Of a DNA stretch of 64,000 bases, positions 21,848 to 33,195 are shown piece after piece. The notes below the pieces were generated by a model that saw only the letters and a list, made by a program, of their open reading frames with translations, was not told the origin of the DNA and searched no databases. Position numbers and translations under genes: made by a program. Source of the stretch: Posidonia oceanica (lineage: Eukaryota > Streptophyta > Magnoliopsida > Alismatales > Posidoniaceae); the NCBI GenBank assembly GCA_037176725.1, contig JAZBRS010000044.1:4464001-4528000 (forward strand), given 5' to 3'. Numbering within the stretch: the stretch's first letter is position 1; each line of letters starts with the position of its first letter.

Positions 21848-22560
21848 ATGATTGTTCTCAGTTGCATGGATCTAGACCTTGCACTTCAGACGGAACCACC
21901 CTCTTCTCTTACTGTTGAAAGTTCTGTTGAGGACAAAAAGGCATTTGAGAAGTGGAATTATTCCAATCACATGAGTCTTATGATCATGAAGCGTGTAATT
22001 CTAGAAACCTTCAAGGGCACTATGTCTAAAGAGACAAATGCCAAGATGTTCCTTGAGGAAATTGAAAAGTATTTTGTAAAGAACGAAAAGGTTGAAACAA
22101 GCACACTATTGGCTAGTCTTGTTTCAATAAGGTATAAAGGGAAAGAGAACATAAAGGAGCACATCATGGAGGTGTCTCATCTTGCTTCAAAGCTGAAGGC
22201 ACTAAAGTTAGAACTGTCTGAAGACTTACTCATGCATTTGATTTTGATATCTCTTCCTGCACAATTCAGTTAATTTAAGGTCAGTTACATCTGCTAAAAG
22301 GACAAATGGACTCTAAATGAGCTCATTTCACATTGTGTGCAAGAAGAAGATAGACTGAAGCAAGAGAAGACTACAAATGCTCACTTGGCATCGACCTCCA
22401 AGGACATGAGTAAGAAAAGGAACAAAGGTAAGGAAGCTGTAGGTGTTCCACCTCTTAAGAAATAACAAAAGCGACAGGATGATGACTCTGCTTGTTTCTT
22501 TTGTGGTAAGGGTAGACACAAGAAGAAGGATTGTATCAAGTATCACACTTGGCGTGTAAA
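21848..22560 (+). pseudogene. copia gag (UBN2-type) with zinc knuckle
   Basis: The translation MDLDLALQTEPPSSLTVES, KAFEKWNYSNHMSLMIMK, FLEEIEKYFVKNEKVETS and KSLKALKLELSEDLLMHLIL-like text is the copia gag (UBN2) pattern. A stop at 22271 interrupts it, and the frame resumes as DKWTLNELISHCVQEEDRLK and PPLKK. The zinc knuckle CFFCGKGRHKKKDC (22493-22534) fits CX2CX4HX4C exactly. Gag packages the element RNA in cytoplasmic particles. Several stops (TAA at 22463 for example) make it non-functional. Confidence 0.88.
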
Positions 22561-22619
22561 GAAAGGTACACCCTTTATTTTGATTTGTTCTGAGGTTAAT
22601 TTAACTCCTGTACCTAGAC

Positions 22620-24265
22620 ACGCTTAATTGGTGGATAGATTCTGATACTACTACTCACATAAGTATGTCTATGTAGGGCTACCTAAGTTGCTGAACATCA
22701 AATGATGTTAAAAGATATATATATGTGAGGTGATAGCAAAACAACTAAAGTTGAGGTCATACAGACTTTTAGGTTATTATTAAAGACTGGTTGTAATTTG
22801 GAATTGAAAGAGACCTATATTGTACCGTCTTTTAGAAGGAATTTAATTTATATTTCTCTATTGGACAAATCTGGTTACCATTGTTCACATGGAAATGGTA
22901 AAGTTAGTCTTTTTAATGTTCAAATATTGTGGGTTTGGTTCTTTAATTTCTAATGATAACCTATATTTTCTTGATACTATTATCTCATTTAATGAAACCT
23001 TGCATTCAAGTTCAAGTGGTACAAAACATAAATTAGCCAATGACAATTCTACTATGCTATGACACAAGCGTTTAGGTCATATCTCTAAGTAAAGAATAGA
23101 GAGGCTTGTGTCATATAAAATTCTAGATTCCCTTGATTTAGCGGACTGTCAAGTTTGCATTGCGTGCATAAAAGAGAGATAGATAAACATTAGGAGATTA
23201 GGTGCCAACAAGAGTTTAGACGTCTTAGAACTCATTCATACAAATATTTGTGGACCATTCGCTATATCTTCTTGGAATGGTTAACAATATTTTATTTCGT
23301 TTATAGACGACTACTCTCGTTATGACTACCTGTATTTAATTCATGAGAAGTCTCAGTCACTAGATGTGTTCAAAACATTTAAAGTTAAAGTTGAAAATCA
23401 ACTCAATAAAAGCATTAAGGTCATTAGATTAGACTGTGGTGATGAATACTATAGTTGATATGACGAATCAGATGAACAACGTCCAAGATCTTTTGCTAAA
23501 TTCCTAGAGGAATGCGGAATTGTTCCACAGTACACCATGCCTGGTAGCCCAAGAATGGATGGTATTGCTGAAAGATGAAACAAAACACTTAAGGACATGG
23601 TGAGGAATATGATTAGTCATTCAACCTTACCAGAATCCCTCTAGGGAGAAGCACTATAGACTGCAGCTTACATACTCAACAGAGTACCAAATAAAGCAGT
23701 AGCTAAAACTCTTTATGAATTATGGATTGACAAGAAGCCCAGTATAAAGCATTTACATATTTGGGGTTGTTAAACTGAGGCAAGACCATATAGGCCTAAT
23801 GAGAAGAAATTGGACTCCAAAACTGTTAACTACTATTATGTTGCATATTCTAAAAGGCCAAAGGGTTATAAACTTTCTGATCCCACAATTAAGTCCTTCT
23901 TTGAGACAAGAAATGCTAGATACTTTGAGGAATTAGAGTTTGAAGGAAGAGATAAGGTTAGAGACATTATCTTTGAAGAGGAATTTGTTTCTCTTCCTAT
24001 AGTTGTTGTTGTTCAAGAAGCAAATCCAAAACGACAAGAGAATATTGTAAATCTCCCTGATCAAGGTCAACAGGTTATTCATGATGAACAAACTCAACCA
24101 CCTCAAGAACAAATGCCATTGAGAAGATCCACTAGAGAGAAGAGAAGTACAATTTTAGATGATTATATCATCTTTCTTCAAGAACATGAGTTAGACATTG
24201 GAATGGTGGAAGGTAATCCAATCAACTTCTATCAAACCATGAAAAGTTCTAACTCTCAAAAGTAG
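22620..24265 (+). pseudogene. copia protease and integrase region
   Basis: The protease signature reads NWWIDSDTTTHIS (Asp codon at 22638); the usual DSG is DSD here, so the active-site glycine is lost. The integrase follows from about 23060: HKRLGHIS and DCQVCIACIKER (HHCC zinc site), LELIHTNICGPF, FIDDYSRYDYLYLIHEKSQS, VIRLDCGDEYY, GIVPQYTMPGSPRMDGIAER and NRVPNKAVAKTLYELWIDKK. The DDE residues are recognisable. The linker to reverse transcriptase reads RRSTREKRSTILDDYIIFLQ (about 24120-24180). Many stops, including one right after the IAER motif (TGA at 23576-23578), show decay. Confidence 0.88.
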
Positions 24266-24573
24266 ATTGATGCCATGCATGAAGAGTTTAAATCCATGAA
24301 AGATAATGACGTTTGGGATCTTATCTCATTACCTAAAGGTATGAAGCTTATTGATTGTAAATGGATATTTAAGACCAAGAAGGATTCAATAGGATAATGT
24401 GGAGAGATATAAGACCTGTCTTGTCGTAAAGGATTTTACTCAAAAGGAAGGCATCGACTATAAAAAACTTTCTCTCTAGTTTCAACGAAAGACTCTTTTA
24501 AGACAATAATGGCATTAGTGATACATTTTGACCTTGAGCTACATCAGATGGATGTAAAGACCGCACATATCCT
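24265..24573 (+). pseudogene. Start of copia reverse transcriptase
   Basis: Reads IDAMHEEFKSMKDNDVWDLI, LPKGMKLIDCKWIFKTKKDS, then in shifted frames VSTKDSFKTIMALVIHFDLE and LHQMDVKTAHI. This is the N-terminal part of copia reverse transcriptase up to the first palm aspartate (QMDVKTA). After 24573 the similarity ends abruptly. Confidence 0.85.
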
Positions 24574-24929
24574 TTGATCCCCATGCACATGTACAATCAT
24601 TAACCAATAAATAAAACACATGACACGATATTTTCACTATTTTACCGAAGCAAAAATAAGAGCATCTTCCACTTGTAAGGTTAAAAAAAATGGAAAAAGG
24701 AATGGAACTCAAACATGAGAAAAAAACGTCAACGTCTGGGTTTGCTTGTATATGGTAGGGCTTGATGAGTTCTATCCTTCCTCTTCTGCAGAAAGCGTTG
24801 CAGGGATCTCTTGGTGTACTAATTAGCTAAGTTATACATCGGCACAATCCTCGCTAGATGTTGCCGTTGATCATTGCCACTCTTGTTATTCATCCTCTCG
24901 TTCCCACGCATCGCCATGCATAGAATGGC
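24574..24929. other. Filler of unknown origin at the inversion breakpoint
   Basis: About 350 bases between the plus-strand reverse-transcriptase start and the inverted block. It resembles neither strand of a copia pol gene. It may be a separate insertion or the donor sequence of a complex rearrangement. Confidence 0.4.
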
Positions 24930-25214
24930 CCTTGCTTGCATTTGTATCTTGATTCCTAATACAAAAGAGGCATCCCCAATATCTTTCATTTCAAATTTCT
25001 TTGATAGAAATTTCTTGGTTTCCCATAACAAGTCCACATCGTTACTAGCAAGTATTATATCATCGACATATAAAACTAGAAAAATGTGCTTACTCCCACT
25101 AAACTATTGGTATAAATTCATCTCAAAATCAAACGAGATGACAACTTGATGAAATTTATGATACTATTAATGAAAAGCTTGCTTGAGCCTATAGATGGAT
25201 TTTTTTAATTTGCA
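24930..25214 (-). pseudogene. Inverted reverse-transcriptase palm block of the copia element
   Basis: On the minus strand the sequence reads ICKLKKSIYRLKQAF, then YHKFHQVVISFDFEMNLYQ, SGSKHIFLVLYVDDIILASN, DVDLLWETKKFLSKKFEMKD and GDASFVLGIKIQ. It contains the catalytic YVDD. This is the piece missing from the plus-strand gene: the upstream part stops at QMDVKTAHI and the downstream part starts at HIDTVLNRFSMKDCKL, which is where the block would fit if turned round. The right breakpoint lies at about 25210-25216. Three stops are present. Confidence 0.85.
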
Positions 25215-26034
25215 TATCGATACAGTCCTTAACAGATTCAGTATGAAAGATTGTAAACTATGTAACACCTCTATTGCTAAAGGAAACAAGTTTAGTCTCA
25301 ATCAATGCCTTGAGAATGACTTTGAACTCAAGGAAATGCAGAAGATCCCCTACGTTTCAGCTGTAGGGAGTCAAATGTATGTTCAATTGTGTATGTGTCT
25401 ATACATTGCGTACATTGTTGGGATGTTAGACAGATATTTAAGTAATCCAGGAATGGATCATTGGAGTGCACCCAAACGGGTCATGCACTACTTACAGAGA
25501 ACAAAGGACTACATGCTCACATACAAGAGATCAGATCAGTTGGAAATCATTGGGTATTATGATTCTAATTTTGCTGGATGCAAAGATAGTCGTAGATCCA
25601 CTTCGAGTTATATTTATCTACCTGCTAAAGTAGCTATATCTTGGAAAAGTGTTAAGCAAACACTAATAACTTCTTCAACTATGGCAGTTGAATTTATAGC
25701 ATGTTATGAGGCATCTAATCATGGGATATGGCATCGAAATTTTGTCATGGGACTGTAAATTTTGGATGGTATTGAAAGACCATTAAAGCTATTTTGTGAC
25801 AATAAGTTGATAGTACTTTATTCCAATAACAACAAGAGTTCTTCAAAGTTGAAGCACATAGACATCAAGTTTCTTGTTATTAAAGAAAGAATTCAAAGTG
25901 ATCAAATATCTATAGAGCATGTTAGGACAAACTTTATAGTTGCGGATTCGCTCATTAAAGATTTATCACCTAAGGTCTTTCATGAGCACACTGTTCACAT
26001 GGGTATTGTATCATTTGATGATATATTGGTCTAG
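25214..26034 (+). pseudogene. End of copia reverse transcriptase and RNase H
   Basis: Reads IDTVLNRFSMKDCKLCNTSI, KIPYVSAVGSQMYVQLCMCL, IAYIVGMLDRYLSNPGMDHW, KRVMHYLQRTKDYMLTYKRS, IGYYDSNFAGCKDSRRSTSS, then after one stop LKLFCDNKLIVLYSNNNKSS, SKLKHIDIKFLVIKERIQSD and KDLSPKVFHEHTVHMGIV. This is copia reverse transcriptase C-terminus plus RNase H (GYYDSNFAG, MAVEFIACYEAS, LFCDNK, KHIDIKF). A single in-frame TAA (25756-25758) splits two otherwise long open stretches, so this is the best-preserved part. Confidence 0.9.
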
Positions 26035-26431
26035 TGGGAGTTTGTCTTTGGATGTTCTTAAGTTGTAGACATGTCTTATGGATATTTTCTGCAGAATAAA
26101 GTTTATGTTTCATTTTCACTCTAAATTTGTTTATTATGATTTCATTAAAGAATAAAGTTGGGCCAATTGGAAATGGACGTATTTAGATCACATCGCTTGA
26201 AATTTCCATACCATATATCCATACTTGATTTATGTCGTTGGTTATATTAACATATGTGACCATTATTGGGTCTAGTTACAATAAATATGACGAAGATCGC
26301 TTTGATCATATGTTAGTATAATTGATGGACCAGATTGTTAGAGATGATATTTGGAATAGATAGCCTTTTTTTTTGCTCAAAAGTTTATAATGCTTGATTA
26401 TATAAAGTCATATGTGGCTATAGTGGAAGAC

Positions 26432-26945
26432 TGTTAAATATATTTATCTAATGTGTGAGTTTACATATATTATTAATCAAGCATTATAGGTTATCTAATA
26501 GTATTGGCCCATTTAAAGTGATATAATAAGGTTCAAGTTCTTGGGCACAATAACATCTCATAGAGTATGGGTTAATTATGTGTAGAAACCATAATGTCCT
26601 ATTTCTCTTTATATGATGGACATAATTGGAAATATGAAATAAATGTAATATATATGGTGTTGTGGTTCCCAAGCCAAACGTAACGGTCATTTCTTTCTCA
26701 ATCCCATCTTGAGAAAAGAGGAGGTCACATTCTCTTTGGGAAAAAAGGATATGTTGAAGGCTTGGAAGATCAAAGCCTCAAGACTCAAGATCAAATCCTC
26801 AAGGCCTAGAGTATTCTTTTTCTTTGTGGAATCAAGTATGCTTCCGATTATGTTTATTTCTTGATAGTTTTGCATGCTAGATCCTGTGTGAGATGAACAA
26901 GAAATACTTTTTTCCCTTTTTGTGTTCTTCTCTCATATATATATA
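26432..26945 (+). repeat. 3' LTR of the copia element
   Basis: Begins TGTTAAATATATTTATCTAA right after the purine-rich AGTGGAAGAC and follows the 5' LTR closely to the CTTCTCTCATATATATA block. The last 40 or so bases differ (GAGAGA microsatellite), so the true end and target duplication are lost. Confidence 0.88.
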
Positions 26946-27990
26946 GAGAGAGAGAGAGTAATGATTTGATAAGGTCTTGCCCTATTTAACATAAGTATGA
27001 CCCAAATCCACACCATCCATTACCTAAAACTACAACCACATCTAAGCCATCTATTCTAAAAGTAGTAGTTACGGTTGTAGATTTAAAATATAACATTAAA
27101 TATGGTTAATTTAAAAGATCCTAATATTTTAGGTAACCACCACCTACGTTTGTAATTTGCCTAAATAATAGCTATTAAATTCTTCTTAGAAATGTGCATT
27201 AGTGGTTTCTATAATTCTCACTTTCCCCCTTCTCTTTCCCTCTATTAAACCTAATCTCTTATTTTCTCCTCCGATCTACCTTCTTTGCTTTCTCTTATGA
27301 TGACCGGGTCATCCAATGCACTATCACGGTGCGACACAACATTTCTTTCCAATGAACTCACATGATGCGATGCAGCAAGGTTTTCGAGTCAACTATCGTG
27401 GAGTGGCACGTGAGAGACTCCAATCTTCCTCCTTGCATTCCTAACCAGCAAGGAAATATCAAAACGATGAACCCAACATATGTAGTCTCTGGCACTCCTA
27501 TACGACGAACAAGGAGCATGCATGACAACAATGACGATGTCTCTTCAAATGGTCAAGGTAAACATGGGTTTTTTTTATTTTGGTTGAACAAGTTGCAAAA
27601 AAAATTAGTAAATTTTTAAAAATAATACAATTTCTATTTAAAAAAACATCCTTTTCGAAGGTTCAAAGGTTTTTGGAACAATAGGGATTACCTTGTTTTT
27701 TTTTCCAAAAAAATTGATGCATATAAATTCCATAAGTTATTGATATTATATGTTCAAAGGCATCTATGACATCATATTTTCTGTAACTTAATGAATTAAT
27801 ATTATGATTCCAAAAAAAAAATCATTCATTTTAATGAAGTATCTTACTGAATTTTTAAACAATATTCAATACATCAAAGGTTCTGTAACACAATGTAATT
27901 ATTGTTTAAGTATACATTCCATAGTTTAAATTCAGTATCTTAGTGACATTATACATTGAAAGATTTTCCATCTATTCAACTTTAGTAAAC
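26946..27990. other. Intergenic, no gene recognised
   Basis: Starts with a (GA)n run. The 85-codon open frame at 27362-27619 has somewhat higher GC than its surroundings but no motif I recognise. The rest is AT-rich. Confidence 0.45.
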
Positions 27991-28100
27991 CATCACGATT
28001 GCCGTAGTGGTTGGGAACCCTTTGCACTACCCCTTTGGTTGTAGGTTCAATACCCACCTCTCTTATGACTCCTACAAGGCTACAAGACCCTTTTAAGGAT
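27991..28100 (+). mobile_element. tRNA-derived SINE fragment, copy 1
   Basis: GATTGCCGTAGTGGTTGGG fits an A-box region and GTAGGTTCAATACCC (box B 28044-28054) fits GGTTCRANNCC at normal spacing. The stretch matches the minus-strand copy at 28740-28898 (shared CTTTGG, GTTGTAGGTTCAATACCC and CCTCTCTTATG). It is not a functional tRNA: arms do not pair into a cloverleaf. Confidence 0.65.
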
Positions 28101-28560
28101 TGCTAAAGGTTGCATTCAGGTATTTACTGAATATATTGTGTATTCTTTGTTTACTGAATCAATTCAAATTGGTGACACTAATTTTTTTTAATCTTACTAT
28201 GTAGTGTTGGAGTTGAAGATCAGGGTACAAGCAATGATTATGGGAAGGATAATAGTGACTTACAACATAGTCATTAGAGATTTTTTTTCTTTTGAAATGT
28301 AACTAACTTTGATATTATCATATGTTTTATTTTGGATGCATTTGGTGTAAACAATTTTATATTTTATATAAATTAGGAATAAATGAACATTTGTACATTA
28401 TATTGAAAGTACTCTTTCCACATTAAATGAAGTGATGAACCTCAGGAAATTATAGCATATCAGTTTATTGAATATAAGTGGTATGTATATCAGTTTCAGT
28501 ATTTGCTGAAAAATGAAGATTTTTTTTTTTTAATCTAAACTTTTTTTTATTTTTCCTTTT
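28101..28560. other. Intergenic, no feature recognised
   Basis: AT-rich spacer between SINE-like units; no convincing coding frame. Confidence 0.5.
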
Positions 28561-28569
28561 TATTTTATG

Positions 28570-28640
28570 TCTGTGGGATTTGAACTCCCAACCTCTCGTA
28601 CAACCACAAAGAGGCCTCACCACTAAACCAAGTGATTGCA
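28570..28640 (-). mobile_element. tRNA-like SINE head, different subtype
   Basis: On the minus strand CACTTGGTTTAGTGGTGAGG (A box) and GGGAGTTCAAATCCC (box B) occur about 35 bases apart. The head differs from the other two SINE-like units here. Confidence 0.55.
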
Positions 28641-28739
28641 GACAAAAAATGAAGATATCATATCATAATACTAATTTTAATTCATGCCATGTTTACTAAA
28701 TCAAATATCAGTTTTCTTTTTCAACCTACACTACTAGCC

Positions 28740-28898
28740 CATTGGTGTTTTACTTACAAGAGAGCCCACAGATCGTAGGATCGAAACCTACCATAAGAGA
28801 GTGTGGGAAAATCCCACACAACATAAGAGAGGCGGGTATCGAACCCACGACCAAAGGAGTAGTCGAGGGGACTCCCAACCACTACAGCAACCATGTTG
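28740..28898 (-). mobile_element. tRNA-derived SINE, copy 2
   Basis: The minus strand reads GTTGCTGTAGTGGTTGGGAG (A box region) and GTGGGTTCGATACCCGCC (perfect box B, 28834-28845), then CTCTCTTATG and a pyrimidine/AT tail. It is the same family as the unit at 27991. Its head abuts the truncated LINE at 28898. Confidence 0.7.
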
Positions 28899-29220
28899 GT
28901 TAAAGCAGCAGACTTTCTAGCAAAAACTGGTGGTGGGTCGTGCATGGACAAGGTTTTCCATAGTTTCCTAGAACTTCCTAGAGAACTTAAAAGCATCTAT
29001 AATCTGAATAGATGGGGTATACCTAGTATTAGAAATAGAAAGGGTACGGGTTAGTCTTTTTCTCCTCTTCTTTTTCTCAATGGCATGGGTTTTGGAGAGG
29101 AGTTTTTTCTGACTAACCGAAAGACTGGTAATTGATGGATCCTTATCCTCTATTGGAGGTATATCATTACTTTTGTACTCTTTCAAAATCAATAAAATTC
29201 TTTTTACCAAAAAAAAAAAA
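28898..29220 (+). mobile_element. 5'-truncated L1-type LINE with poly(A)
   Basis: Reads AADFLAKTGGGSCMDKVFHS, FLELPRELKSIYNL and the 3' untranslated part ending CAATAAAATTCTTTTTACC followed by a 12-base poly(A) (29209-29220). It matches the 3' end of the LINE at 38437-41485, which lies on the other strand. Truncation at the 5' side is normal for target-primed reverse transcription. Confidence 0.88.
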
Positions 29221-31395
29221 TTGTGGATTTATATGTCTACATACAAGTCTCAAAATTTTTATTTTCAAAAAATATAAAAGATTGTTCATCTTAAATTATA
29301 AATTTTGTTAATCCATGTTTAGTTTCTTCCACAGAATATTTCTAATTAATTACACCACTAGATCCTACTTGCAGTTAAGCTTGTTTTATATCCTACTTCC
29401 ATTATGTTGTATCATCTTATTTATCCTTTTCTTTTATCTTCTCTGAGTAGCATAGGATACATGTCTCAAATTTTCAACCAAGAAAGCTATCTATTATTGT
29501 CCTTATTGTTAATCAAAATTGACATCTATTGATAAATTCCCTCTTTTCTATGGTGTATGCATGTGTACATATGTTATAATGTATGGGGATGGGTAATTTT
29601 ATTATATAATTGGTTTGTAGATATCATTTGCTATCAAAATGTAGAGTAAATTGAGAGATCAAATTGTTACTTTTAAAGTTTAAGTGTCATAATTAAAATC
29701 GTGGTAAAGTTCATAGTAAAATAGTGAAATGTAATTTACTTAACATAAATTACTTCAACTATCTATTTAGATACAATTTTGACCATTTTATCTATGCTCT
29801 TTTAATTACTTTCAGAAAAAAACAATTTGGACCATTTGTGTATTTTATGTGACTCAACAATATTTTAGAAGTTGATGTTCACTTTTCTTCATTGTTTGAC
29901 ACTCTGACTACCGTGTGAGTTCTGACGTGTGTAGGTTTCTAGTATTGTGGCCAAATTCCTTTAACTAATTAAGTCGTGGGACATGAACCCCTGATTAGCT
30001 TTCCATAATTGTAATATTTAAGCACCAACTATATTGCGGACTCTCTTCTTTGTACTCTCTTCAAGTCTACGTGTAACAGGAATCCCCTCGGCTATCATCC
30101 GCCACTGTTCGTTGACGTTGATGTTTGATAACCAAATTAACACTGAGAACACGACTTCACATGCAAAAGGTATCAATAGTGAGTCGATTAACAAATTAAG
30201 GCATAAAACCGATGGAAATCATCTTTTAGGAAAATTCTACTGCATCCATAGACTATAGTTTGTCTGTTTCTTAGAAATTAACCTTTGTATTATTATTAAG
30301 ACAATCTTGGATAAGTTTCCTAGTTTGGTACCAAAGTTTTTATTTATATTTACAATCTTCATTGATGATGGCAAATGCAAGAATAGACTAAGTTGATATT
30401 TATGTTTTACCCAACCTTTTATTAACCATAATAACATTAAAAAAATTTCAAAAACACTTTCCCATGTTGTGTTTCCCGAATGCACTTCATTTTGTACCCT
30501 TGTACATGCTTTTTTCCATTCGACTTGCTAAATTCATAGTTATGACAAACTTTCGACATATACATTGAGCTTTAAATTTGGATATATGCGTCACTACTGA
30601 CAAAATGGGGAAAAAAGGTAAGTAAAAATTTTAAAAGTTCGAATATTCAAAACAGAACACTAAAAGAATTTAGATACAAACTAAATTTCTTTATTCGGAC
30701 AAATAGAATCTATCAATCTAACATGGAAAGCCACTAAAATCTTTACTAGTTGGAGAGAAGAGCTGTGCTTTATGGCCAGTACCTGCAGGATTCAATATGC
30801 CAAACTCTCACCAGCAATGAGTGTGTAAATCATGCATTTTAATTTCTAGGAGCTGTGTTTCCAATTAGCCTCCACCTCGCCTCACTCCGTTACTTTCCCA
30901 ACGATAGATATTCCAAAACAAGTGATGTTAATGTGCACAATCAGTCTTCCAGCCTCAACAACGAAGAAACAAGCTTTTGCTTTGTCGTCGGTAGCATACC
31001 AACAGCTCATGTACTCACCACCATCAACAACACTATCAGCATCTAGTGAGATAAGGAAAAATAAATGATTGACAAATGACAGAAATTTTACTTCTTTGGA
31101 CATACGGCACGTACCAATGCACAAAATGTTAAATATCAACTGCATGCACGTAGCACTGCCACCAACTCTTGACCACCTGCCTGTTCCTTGGGTGTACAGG
31201 AATTAAACAAGCAAAACATTCCCCATGTTTTCCTTCATGTATTTTTCTTAACCGTTCTAGAATCATATATAAAATATTGGAGGCGTAGCATCTACCATGT
31301 GGTGGTTCTTCCTTATATCTCAGAGTCTCAAGGTTTCTGAGCACTAAAGCTGGAACTGCTCCATTCAACATCACCACCTCTTACTCCCTTCTCCA
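29221..31395. other. Intergenic; upstream of the stachyose-synthase pseudogene
   Basis: About 2.2 kb of AT-rich sequence. Frames such as 30034-30258 or 30882-31145 show no conserved domain. No terminal repeats noticed. Confidence 0.5.
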
Positions 31396-32320
31396 ATGGC
31401 ACCACCAGCAGAGATACCAATCATAACTCCACAAACACATGCCTTCTTGGGTGATGGCAATTCCAATGTTTTCTCACTGACTGATGGAAACTATCTGTGA
31501 GTGACATCACACTGCTTTCAGAAGTTCCTGACAATGTCTCCATCAATGCCTTTTCTTTCATTTGCCAAATTTCCAACACTCCCGAAGCGATTGTCGAGCG
31601 GGTTCAGACATGTTTGCACGATGGTGGATTCCTCAGCTTCACAAAAGAAGCACCTTCTGAAATGCTACTGAACTCCTTGGGTAAGTTCAGCAACAGGAAC
31701 TTTCTCAGCATTTTCAGGTTCAAAACATGGTGGTCTACTATGTGGGTAGGCAATTCTGGCTCGGACTTGCAGATGGAGACAGTGGGTACTCCTAGATGTT
31801 CCTGAATTGAGCTCATACGTTCTTACACTTCCACTGAACCAAGGAAAATTCAGGTCTGCACTACATCCAGGTGGTGAAGGGCATGTCATGAACTGTGCTG
31901 AAAGTGGTTGTACTCAAGTGAAAACCTCCTCTTTAATTGGAATAGCTTATGTTCATCTCTGTGACAATCCTTACACCTTGATGAGGGAAGTTTACAGTGC
32001 AGCAAGAGTTCATCTCAACACATTCAGATTGATTGAAGAGAAACCGGTCCCCTCTCTGGTAAACAAGTTTGGTTGGTGCACATGGGATGCCTTCTACTTG
32101 AGCGTCGAACCGATTGGCATCTGGTATGGGTTGAAGGAATTCACCGAGGTTTCTGATCATTGATGATGGATGGCAGAGTATCACCATGGATGGAAAGAAC
32201 CCCAATGAGGATCTAGTGTTAGGTGGGACTCAGATGACTTCCAGGCTATACAGATTTGAGGAGTGCGACAAGTTTAGGAATTACAAAGAAGGAACACTCC
32301 TGGGGCCAAAGGCACCTTTT

Positions 32321-32500
32321 TTTGATCCCAAGAGACTAAGGGCTTTGATTTCAATGGCAATAGAGATCGAGCAAACTGAAAAGGCTCACGAAAAGGCTAT
32401 AGAATCCGGAGGTTCTTTTGATCCCAAGAGACTAAGGGCTTTGATTTCAAAGGCAATAGAGATTGAGCAAACTGAAAAGGCTCGCAAAAGGCTATAGAAT
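32321..32500 (+). repeat. In-frame 96-bp duplication inside the synthase pseudogene
   Basis: Two tandem copies encode FDPKRLRALISMAIEIEQTE plus KAHEKAIESGGS (32 codons); the second copy differs at a few bases and loses frame near its end. It falls in the charged insertion specific to stachyose synthases. Confidence 0.88.
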
Positions 32501-33195
32501 CCGGCACTTCAGATGCGACCAGCTTTGTGTCAAAGATCAAGAAATCCAGGAAGGAATTGTATGAGATCAAATATGGTGCCAAACAAGCCAAGGTAATCCA
32601 AGATCATCAATGGAATGAAACTTGTGGTAAAGATGTTGGGATGAAAGCTTTCACCAAGGATCTGAGGACAATGTTCAAAGGATTGGATGATATTTGTGTG
32701 GCAAGCTCTGTGTGGTGCTTGGGGTGGTGTAACGCCAGGCACCACCACCTATTTAAATTCTGACCTAATACCTGTCACCTCTTCACCTGGACTTGACAGG
32801 TTAATGATTGATCTTGCTGTGGTGAAGATTGTGGAAGGTGGAATTGGTTTGGTTCATCCTGACCAGGCGGCCGATCTCTATGAGTTGATCCACTCTTACC
32901 TTGCGGAGGCTGGGATCACTGGTGTCAAAGTTGATGTCACTTATGTAGGTTTGATTTGATCAGCTAATGTTGCTGAAATATTATATACTGACTTATGTTG
33001 TTTTTTTATTTTCCTTGTGACAGAAGAGAATATGTTTGTGAGAAATTTGGAGGACACATTGATCTGGCAAAGACTTACCACAATGGGCTAACAAAGTCCC
33101 TCATCAAGAACTACACTGGAACAGGGCTCATCTCTAGCATGCAGCAATGCAATGACTTCTTTATTGGGACTTCATAGATATCACTAGGAAGAGTT

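Larger units (their letters stand above)
20080..26945 (+). mobile_element. Degraded Ty1/copia LTR retrotransposon
   Basis: Two direct LTR copies (20080-20900 and 26432-26945) flank gag, protease, integrase and reverse transcriptase/RNase H sequences in copia order, with a primer-binding site after the 5' LTR and a purine-rich AGTGGAAGAC just before the 3' LTR. All reading frames are broken by stops. The 5' LTR hosts a nested solo LTR, and a reverse-transcriptase block is inverted (24930-25214). The LTRs are visibly diverged, so insertion is old. Protein signatures resemble the plant copia group represented by tobacco Tnt1-like pol. Confidence 0.93.

Noticed and set aside
24819..25149. Plus-strand open frame opposite the inverted reverse transcriptase
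   Set aside because: Shadow of the minus-strand block with YVDD.
26932..26960. Target duplication of the copia element
   Set aside because: The 3' LTR end is replaced by a GA microsatellite, so no duplication can be matched to the 5' side.
27991..28898. tRNA genes at box A/B sites
   Set aside because: Internal promoter boxes present but no cloverleaf pairing; they are SINE heads.
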